From contig SZWC01009451.1 of assembly GCA_023375785.1 (NCBI GenBank), positions 69,313-107,488 of the forward strand: a DNA stretch of 38,176 bases. The letters run 5' to 3'. This stretch comes from Penium margaritaceum (lineage: Eukaryota; Streptophyta; Zygnematophyceae; Desmidiales; Peniaceae). Positions within the stretch are counted from its first letter, which is position 1; the number at the start of each line of letters is the position of its first letter. Below the pieces are notes generated by a model. That model worked only from the letters and a program-made list of their open reading frames with translations, was not told the origin of the DNA and searched no databases. The translations under genes and the position numbers were made by a program. This document shows, piece by piece, positions 31,797-38,176 of the stretch.

Positions 31797-32945
31797 AGCA
31801 CACTACAGAGTCTGTGAATGTGACTGTTATTGACACTCGTAGCGTCGTTCTTCAAGCCTCTGTTGTAGATGACCTGTATTGTATCTCTCGGACTTCTGCT
31901 CCTTGCTCCCCCTCTTCTTCCGCTCATGTTTTTGTCAGTGGTGTTCTGTCTCTTGAGCACCAGCAATTTTTTCATCGCCGCCTGCGTCATGTAAGCTCGG
32001 ACACCGTGTGCAAGCTCATGGGGACCCGCTCTCGGTCTTGACGCGGCTTCCTTGAAGAAGCTTCCAAAGACCGATCGTCTCTTCTATTCTCAGGGTAAGA
32101 TGCATCATTGTACCTAACCTGACTCCCATTCACGCGCACTTCGCCCTCTCGAGTTAGTCCATTCCGACCATCTTGGTCCCCTACGTGTTGAGTCTCTGTC
32201 CGATCGGGGTCGATACGTTCTGACCTTGACTGATGACTTGACACGGATGCGGTGGGTCTACAGCCTGCGCCAGAAGAGTGACGCCGCTCTCGCAGTTTGC
32301 CTCTGGCTAGTGATGGCTGAGCGTCAGTCCCGCCACACGCTGCACACCTTCCGCTAGAATCGCGGTGGCGAGTTTCTTTGCGAAATGGATAACTTCTTAG
32401 CCGAGCACAGGATTTTTCACCAGGTATCCGCTCCTGCTACTACTTACAAGAACGGTGTTTCTAAGCGTTGGAACCGCACCATGGAGGATACGGTTTGCGC
32501 TATGCGGTCCAAGTGCGGTCTTCCGTAGTCCTTCGCTTTTGAAGGCTTTGCCTACATGACTTGGGTCTAGCGCCGCCTCCCGCACGGTCCTCTACCGGAC
32601 CACGTCACGCCGTATGAGCTCTGGTTTGGCCATCGTGCTAACTTGCGCCTCGCTCGCGTCTGGGGATCCTTGGCTTCTGTGTGGTACACCGAGGACCAGC
32701 AGGGGTCCAAGGTCTCACTGCACGGTTGCTTGTGTGCCTTCGACGGCATCTCCCTGCAGTCAAAGGCATGGTGTTTTTGGGACCCTACTTATCGTCGCAT
32801 TCTTGAATCCCGCGACGCGCTCTTCTTTGAGTCCCTCACCTATCGTAATCTGATTTCAATCACGTCGCTGTCTGTCACACACGTTCTCACGTGTAAGGTT
32901 TGTCGACCGATGGGGGAGTCTGCGCTTGCAATAATCGCTCGTCAG
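31780..32945 (+). pseudogene. A3 integrase with lost catalytic residues
   Basis: The zinc-binding part shows FFHRRLRHVSSDTV, then RLFYSQGKMHHC (Cys lost). VHSDHLGPL keeps the first Asp. The second Asp block reads FR-stop-NRGGEF, where A1 has FRSDRGDEF, so Asp is Asn. The Glu block reads NGVSKRWNRT, where A1 has NGISER, so Glu is Lys. The C-terminal YELWFGHRANL and VWYTEDQQGSK blocks are intact. It is clearly inactive. Confidence 0.87.
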
Positions 32946-33910
32946 GCTGATGTGTCCGTTCAAGCTCCCTCCACTTCTCCGATTGTTGATGACCCACCGA
33001 TCATCGCTGTCCGTCCACAGATCTCTCCAACACCGCCAGCTTCTACCCCTATGCCCTCGCACCCCACAAGAACCCATGATTATGTACTTGTGCATACTCC
33101 TATCAATGTACTTGTGCCCGCCGGCAGTCCTGCCTCTGTGCGTGGACCTGCCTCACTTGCTCCTACAGTCATACCAAGTCACGTGTTGCCCACACCAGCA
33201 TCTCCTCACACGGCATCACCAGCTCCCTTGCCTCAGCCCTCCCCAGTTGCGATTGCACCCGTTCCTGAGCCTGAGGTGTGCCCCTCAAGCTCGGGTTACT
33301 GCGGTGAGCCTTGCAGTTGTCTTCGACAATTGGACTCCGGAGCTTAGCGAGTGTCTGTTCCCGCACCCACGCGTTGCGCTCGCAGCATCACGAGTGGTGA
33401 TCCCGGCACAAAGGCCCTAGGCTTGAGTGTCCACACTGAGCACACAGAGGTACATACACCATGTCTTGTAGAGCATGTCCTTGTCACTCGCGAGTTTCAT
33501 GTTGCTTGTGATGCAGCAGCCGATCTTGTGGTCGTCAGACCTAGCAAAGAGGCGTGCGCTCTTGCCACACAGAGGCCTCCCTCTATTGCCCCTGAACCGG
33601 GCACACAAAGGGAAGCTTTCTCGTCACACGATGCTGAAGCTTGGCGTGGTGCCTGTGAGGATGAGCTTTGTGCCATCTAGGAGCACAGAGTTTAGGAGCT
33701 AGTCGACCTCCCACCTGGGAGGAAGGCTATTCGGGTCAAGTGGGTCTTTCGCAAGAAAGTGAAGACGGATGGCTCACTGGAATGCCACAAGGCTCGCTTG
33801 GTCGTCAAGGGGTACTCTCATATTGACGGCATCAATTACACTGACACCTTTGCCCCTGTCGGCCGCATGACCTCAGCTCGAGCTCTTTTCAGTGTAGTGC
33901 CTTAGCATGA
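32946..33910 (+). pseudogene. A3 linker and N-terminal RT domain
   Basis: The Pro/Ser/Thr-rich linker (about 32950-33280) is followed by ITSGDPGTKALGLSV, then EAWRGACEDELCAI, a stop, VDLPPGRKAIRVKWVFRKKVK, and GINYTDTFAPVGRMTSARALF. The same order is seen in A1, with three or more TAGs. Confidence 0.83.
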
Positions 33911-33926
33911 CTGGGAACGGCACCAG

Positions 33927-34803
33927 GTGGATGTGAACAATGAGTTCCTCCATGGCTCTCTAGATGAGGAGATTTACGTGACTCAGCCAACTCGCTTTGA
34001 GGATGGTGACGAGGTCTGGTGCTTGCGCATGTCCTTGTACGGCCTCAAGCAGTCTCCTTGGTGTTGGAACCAGGAGATCACTAGCACCCTGACTCGTGCG
34101 GGATCTATACAGAGCGAGGCACATCCCTCTCTATATATCCGACAGACGCCTAGGCGATTCCACGCCATCCTCGTCTATGTCAACGACCTTTTGATCACGA
34201 CGTTTTCACTGGAGGCCGTGAAGGAGGCCAAGGATGTCCTCCAGACTGCCTACAAGAAAGGACCTTGATCCTCCGGCGGTGTTTCTTGGCATGGAGATCT
34301 TGCGAGACGGCAGATGTCGGCCTCTACTACTGCATCAGGCTCGATACGCACGCGTTTTGGGGGAGCACTTCAGTGACCTTCTTGGCGCAGTGTCCACGGC
34401 TTCCACCCCTCTCATGCCTGACGGAAAGGAAGCCCTACAGGTGGATGATCCAACACAGCTGAGGGAGACAGTGGATCTGACCCTGTACCTCCGTCTCATC
34501 AAATCTCTGATGTACCTGGCCACTACCACATGTCTTGATATCGCATTTGCCGTCAACCTCCTCGGCAAGTTTTTGCTAGCTCCATGCGCTAGAGCCCTTC
34601 ATGGGGTTGTGCGAGTGGTGCGGTACGTGGTCTCCATACGTACCTTGGACTCTGCTTTCGTCGGCAATGTTCGGTTGTCCTTGACGGCTACACCGAGCGC
34701 AACTGGGCCAGGAGCCAAGATGGACGCAATCGTACAGCTCACGTCTTCCCGCTCCGTGGGAACGCTGTGTCCTGGGGCAGCGAGAAGCACGGCTGCATTG
34801 TAG
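33927..34803 (+). pseudogene. A3 reverse transcriptase core and connection, YVND
   Basis: VDVNNEFLHGSLDEEIYV, SLYGLKQSPWCW, then LVYVNDLLITTFS. The YVDD box at 34176-34187 reads YVND, so the first catalytic Asp is Asn. A frameshift near 34255 ends the frame at 34268, and the continuation (PAVFLGMEILRDGR, TPLMPDGKEALQVDDPT) is in another frame to 34803. Confidence 0.9.
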
Positions 34804-35146
34804 CTCATTGGAGGCATACTACGTTGCTCCGGGTGTAGGAATTGCTGAGGCGGTATGGCTATAACGCCTGTTTCTTGGCCAGTCGGAACCCACCATTGTG
34901 CTTCGTTGCGACAACCAGGGTGCTCTTGCCATTGTGGAGAACTCTCGTGTCTTCCATGCTCGCACGAAGCACATTGCGGTTGAGCATCACTTTGTGCGTG
35001 ATGTGGTGGAGCGACACGAGATCTCCGTCATTTGTGTTGGCAATGGCATGCAGCGTGCTGACTTCTTGACGACGGCACTAGCTCGCGGAAAGTTCCTGGT
35101 GGCCATTCATTCTATTGGACTTTGCCCCTTGCCTGAGAGTGGTTGA
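34660..35146 (+). pseudogene. A3 RNase H and Pol C-terminus
   Basis: The first RNase H block has drifted (DGYTERNWA in place of DGYTDNDWA, so the catalytic Asp is Glu). The last part is in frame from 34898: LRCDNQGALAIVENSRVFHA, KHIAVEHHFVRDVVERHEIS, QRADFLTTALARGKFLV, ending in the natural TGA at 35144-35146. Confidence 0.85.
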
Positions 35147-35240
35147 GTGTGGGGTGTGATTGTCTCTGTGTCACATTTGTTGTTGCACCAGTTGTTGTAC
35201 TCGTCTCAGAACTGCATGCGTATGGACATGTGTACCATCG

Positions 35241-35253
35241 GGTCATGGGGGAG
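35241..35253 (+). other. A3 polypurine tract
   Basis: GGTCATGGGGGAG directly before TGTTGTGATTTG, identical to the A1 tract. Confidence 0.75.
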
Positions 35254-35890
35254 TGTTGTGATTTGTGACGTTCATGTCGACGTGTAAAGTTTACACTGAC
35301 TACTGGGCCATGTCCATACTCGTGCAGATCCCTGATGTGGACCGTGGTGGCACCGGTGCGTCATGTGGTGGTGGACTTCCAGCGTGGAGCTGACTGACGA
35401 ACGTTCCAGAGCTCTGGACGCTACCTGAGACCTCATGCAGTTTTTCTGCAGCAAGTAGGGGTTTATCGATGGACTGGCAGTGGGCCCGATTTGTATGTTT
35501 TTGCATTGTGTATCCACTGTTTGATGCCGGATGCATGCATGTGACCAGTCATAGCGACCGGCCTTTGATTCCGCACGTCAGACGGCGTAGCGTTTCGATA
35601 TGTCTGCGCAAACTTACGGCCAAAACAGTAGTTTCTGGCCGGTTTTAGGACAGATCTTGCACTGGCGCGCGCGACACCCGCCGTGCGCCGCTGGAGGTAC
35701 TTATGCCGTGGACCATTCATTTGTCAACTATCTCTGCAAATGCTATTTAAGCATTGTGACACTTTGCCTTGTGTCTCCTAGCCAGACCGTTGCCGTTGTG
35801 TGCACGACTTGTGACTGTCGTCAATGTCTGACGAGGCACTGATGCCTAGTCAGCGGTTATGTCGCTAGGAAGCTTCCACGCATCTTCTCA
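35254..35890 (+). repeat. A3 3' LTR (637 bp)
   Basis: TGTTGTGATTTGTGACG to CATCTTCTCA, with a perfect TG...CA pair. It contains GTACTTATGCC, GATGCATGCATGTGACC and GGTTTTAGGACAG blocks as in the other A LTRs. It is the same length as the A1 5' LTR. Confidence 0.93.
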
Positions 35891-36101
35891 CTTGCGCCGC
35901 GGCATGTACTTATGCCATGGACCGGTCATTTGTCATTTCTCTTTGCAAATGCTATTGAAGCATTCTGACACTTTGCCTTGCCAGACTCCTAGCCAGACCC
36001 TTGCAGTTGTGTGCGCGTCTTGTGACTGTTGTCACCGTCTGACCCGGCACTGACGCCTAGTGGGCGACTGTGTCGCTAGGAAGCCTCCACACATCTTCTC
36101 A
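35891..36101 (+). repeat. Partial A-family LTR (R-U5 portion) abutting the A3 LTR
   Basis: From TTGCGCCGCGGCATGTACTTATGCC to CACATCTTCTCA it repeats the last third of the LTR, starting just upstream of the TATA region. It follows the A3 LTR with no spacer and ends at the true LTR end. Confidence 0.88.
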
Positions 36102-36420
36102 CTTCCATCCATCAAAACAGTGCTCGCTTCGATTACCATATGGGAAAAAAACATGGCCAAAATCCTCTCCCAATCAATGCCTATTGCTACTTGCACCTTC
36201 TTCTTCAACTTAAATAGATAAGGCTGATGTCTGTTTTGCCATAAGGAGAAACCCTTTGACCATAACATCCCCTTATGCCTTGCGATACTCTGCCTAACAA
36301 ATAGACTGTAGTCTATTTTTTGTAAAATTCTCCTAAAATCCATTTTAAATGGGCTGATATTAAAATTGGTCCTCTTGAAACCCTCTTCGTTAACGTTGCA
36401 TGGTTTGTTTCCCTTACTTT
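36102..36420 (-). other. Open minus-strand frame in AT-rich DNA, unrecognised
   Basis: Reading down from about 36420 the frame stays open through KGNKPCNVNEEGFKRTNF, MDFRRILQKIDYSLFVRQ (Met 36343), FSLWQNRHQPYLFKLKKK and WERILAMFFSHMVIEAS until it runs into the LTR fragment (stop at 36032). More than 100 codons without a stop is unusual for this AT-rich DNA, and the residue mix is protein-like. It may be a remnant exon of a host gene or LINE cut off by the LTR. I do not recognise the family. Confidence 0.35.
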
Positions 36421-37614
36421 ACTTTTTCTCTTTTGGTAGGAACGATGAGCGTAAGCATCCTTGTCCCCGATTAAAAAATCCTTGATACCTCTTATTCATT
36501 ATTAAAATAATAATCTCGCTCAATTCAGCGCAAGAGTTAAGAACGAAAGGCAAGAAAGCTTAATTCGGATGGCAATGTTTTGAGTCAGACTTCTCTTTAC
36601 CTTAATGTGTTTCAAAATTCCTACTCATTGAGAATTTATTCTGAATTTTTTATATTTATTCCCTTTATGGTGGAAAGAATGAAATCTGCATCCTTTTTCT
36701 TTCTGAAGTTACCTCCAGGCAGCTGGGTCCAACTCCTGGGCTTGTCTCGGTTATGAGGTAGCCACACAGACTCATTCGGTTATGACTAGGGTCCAGTTGT
36801 ACTGCGTGTTCGGCAATTGACACGGCAACTGCGTCTTCTGAAGTACACTCGCATGCTGCTGGCCTCCTGCGGAATCTGGCCCTAGCGACGATTCCGCGAC
36901 TGGCTCTCAGAACTGCCGCTGGGGTCGTTGCCAGTGGTCGCAGTCGNCGCACGCGGTTGCCGTAGGCGGACGGTGGCTTGCCAGGACGCACCGTTCAGAT
37001 CTGGGAGCCGTGTCTGGTCGCTGGTTCGGTAGGGTGCTCTGCCTGGGCCTGGTCTCTGCTCCGGTCGTCCGGCCCCGCTGGCCGGTGTTGGTCTCTTTGT
37101 CTGGCTGCTTCCTGGCGCTCTTTCAGCCTCCTCGCCGTCGGTCACCTTCTGCGGGGGACCACCGGCCCCGTCGCAGCCGCGTTCCGTGTTTGCCAGAGAT
37201 TACTCTGAGCAGTTGTTGATGTCCCGCACGGCTTCGAGACTTCACGAAGGCGATACGTTCAGGGTTTCGAGTGTACCCGCGGGCTTAATGTGGTCTGGAG
37301 GCACTGATCCTCGCCCCTGAGGTTGACAGTGAAATCTAGCTGAAGAGGGAACGTTCGGTCGTCGCAATGCACGGAAATGCGGATCATCGCCAGTCGTGCG
37401 ATGAGTAGGCGGCAAAAAGTAGGCTGGTAGGTAGGCGACTGCTTTCAGCACTTGCTACTGGGCTTGCGGCTGCATCNTGCTCTTTTCTGAGCCTTTCCCC
37501 TCGTCTCTGCGCCTTTCCCGTCGAGGGTGCTGTTTGGGCAAAGAGTCGCAAGGGTTCATTTGCCCTCATCTCGTGGCTAGGGTTCAGGAGGGGCCTAGAT
37601 TCACCCCTTCCTGA
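36421..37614. other. Spacer upstream of the coatomer gene
   Basis: AT-rich to about 36665, then GC-richer with no convincing gene. It probably includes promoter, 5' UTR and first-intron sequence of the delta-COP gene. Single Ns at 36946 and 37477 mark uncertain bases. No TATA box can be assigned with confidence. Confidence 0.4.
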
Positions 37615-37788
37615 CAAGATCTACGTGCAGCAGTGAAACACGACCATTGTTCTGTCCGAATGGCAAGGGTAGAGCTTGAATGTAGGAGAATGATCTTGGA
37701 TGATCAGCTGCTGCAGACCATGATTGCTGTCATCCTCGCTAAGGGTTCGACTAATTCTAGTATTATCACGCCGCTGCTTCTCTTGCAG

Positions 37789-38176
37789 GTGGTCCTTGCA
37801 GCCGCCATCATTAGCCGGTCCGGGAAAGGTAAACATATTTGTCAGCAGACCTTTCTCTCCCAACCCCCATCATCAGATCGGATTTTCCACTCTCCTGGCT
37901 GGGGAGTTCCCTTCGTCTCCTTTGCCGGAAATGTCCTGCCTTTTCTCAGACAGTGTGTTCCCTCGTTTGCAGCTCTTGTCTCCCGGCAATTTGTGGAAAT
38001 GGCCCGGATCCGGATCGAAGGGTTGCTGGCAGCATTTCCTAAGCTTGTTGGGGGGACTGGCAAGCAGCACACGTACATTGAGACAGAGAATGTGCGATAT
38101 GTCTACCAGCCCATGGAAGGGCTGTACCTTCTACTCCTCACCAACAAGCAAAGCAACATCCTGGAAGATCTTGAGA
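37789..38176 (+). CDS. Coatomer subunit delta (archain), 5' exons, partial
   Basis: Delta-COP is part of the cytosolic COPI coat that buds Golgi-to-ER vesicles. The exon at 37789-37828 encodes [13 protein letters not shown]. After a GT-AG intron (37829-37972) the exon at 37973 encodes [17 protein letters not shown], then [40 protein letters not shown], and QSNILEDLE, leaving the window. This is the longin-like N-terminal domain and it matches the known delta-COP start (MVVLAASIISKSGK type). The start Met is not adjacent. An acceptor CTTCTCTTGCAG precedes the GTG, so the ATG probably lies in an upstream exon ending in ATG. Alternatively an in-frame ATG at 37720 (or 37690 or 37660) would add 23 or more residues. 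The splice sites look good. Confidence 0.93.
   Translation, partial: MVLAAAIISRSGKGKHICQQTFLSQPPSSDRIFHSPGWGVPFVSFAGNVLPFLRQCVPSFAALVSRQFVEMARIRIEGLLAAFPKLVGGTGKQHTYIETENVRYVYQPMEGLYLLLLTNKQSNILEDLE
37829..37972 (+). other. Intron of the delta-COP gene, 144 bp, stop-free
   Basis: GTAAAC donor after GGGAAAG and a CTCGTTTGCAG acceptor. The length is a multiple of three and the retained reading frame ([20 protein letters not shown] and on) has no stop. The conserved protein goes straight from SGK to ALVSRQF, which supports splicing. Confidence 0.85.

Larger units (their letters stand above)
28779..35253 (+). mobile_element. A3: internal region of a full-length decayed copia copy
   Basis: It lies between the middle LTR and the right LTR (35254-35890). 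It contains, in order, a primer site, CAG-rich leader, gag, protease, integrase, RT, RNase H and purine tract. The arrangement matches A1 along its length. No 5-bp duplication is found around 28136/35890 (GGGAG versus CTTGC), so A3 was not inserted here on its own. It forms a dimer with A2. Confidence 0.9.

Noticed and set aside
28136..35890. A3 as an independent insertion into A2
   Set aside because: The 5 bases on the left (GGGAG, the A2 purine tract) and right (CTTGC) do not match, and the middle LTR is correctly placed as the end of A2.
1..38176. CRISPR array, bacterial operons or tRNA/rRNA genes
   Set aside because: No regularly spaced identical repeats with unique spacers and no recognised tRNA or rRNA sequence. 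The only tandem array is the 11-bp minisatellite.

Overview
The window looks like a repeat-rich plant-lineage nuclear genome. The evidence is spliceosomal introns, a coatomer delta-subunit gene start at the right edge, Ty1/copia retrotransposons primed by a tRNA-iMet-type binding site (TGGTATCAGAGC) as in land-plant copia elements, and assembly Ns. A charophyte or other early streptophyte is my best guess, but it is only inference. No bacterial-style operons are present.

Layout from left to right. 1-1874: a minus-strand frame, stop-free for about 624 codons and running off the left edge. It is probably the exon of a low-complexity acidic/Ser-rich protein. 2132-16041: a complete but decayed minus-strand copia element (A1), bounded by a perfect 5-bp target duplication (CCCCA). 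Its left (3') LTR is split by a second, RT-less element (B, 2613-8678) with its own 775/776-bp LTRs, a tRNA-iMet-like primer site and a long unrecognised broken ORF. 16047-17161: short repeats, a GT microsatellite and poly-T leading into a 740-bp N gap. 17902-20531: unrecognised CA/CT-rich DNA. 20533-22024: an 11-bp minisatellite with consensus GCAACTAGGGT. 22025-24627: unrecognised AT-rich DNA with several strong hairpins.

24628-35890: a plus-strand tandem of two A-family copia copies. A2 is 5'-truncated. A3 has a full internal region. They share one middle LTR (28136-28778) and A3 ends in an LTR at 35254-35890. A 211-bp partial LTR follows directly. 36102-37614: AT-rich, then GC-rich intergenic or upstream DNA. 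37789-38176: the first recognisable exons of coatomer subunit delta on the plus strand.

How the parts relate: A copies carry gag, protease, integrase, RT and RNase H in copia order, but each is dead by stops and/or lost catalytic residues. B shares LTR core sequence, primer site and a CAG-rich leader with A but has no polymerase, so it looks like a non-autonomous partner mobilised in trans by A. Most in-frame stops fit C-to-T decay (CGA or CAG to TGA or TAG). The most interesting system here is this A/B pair and the unusual shared leader.
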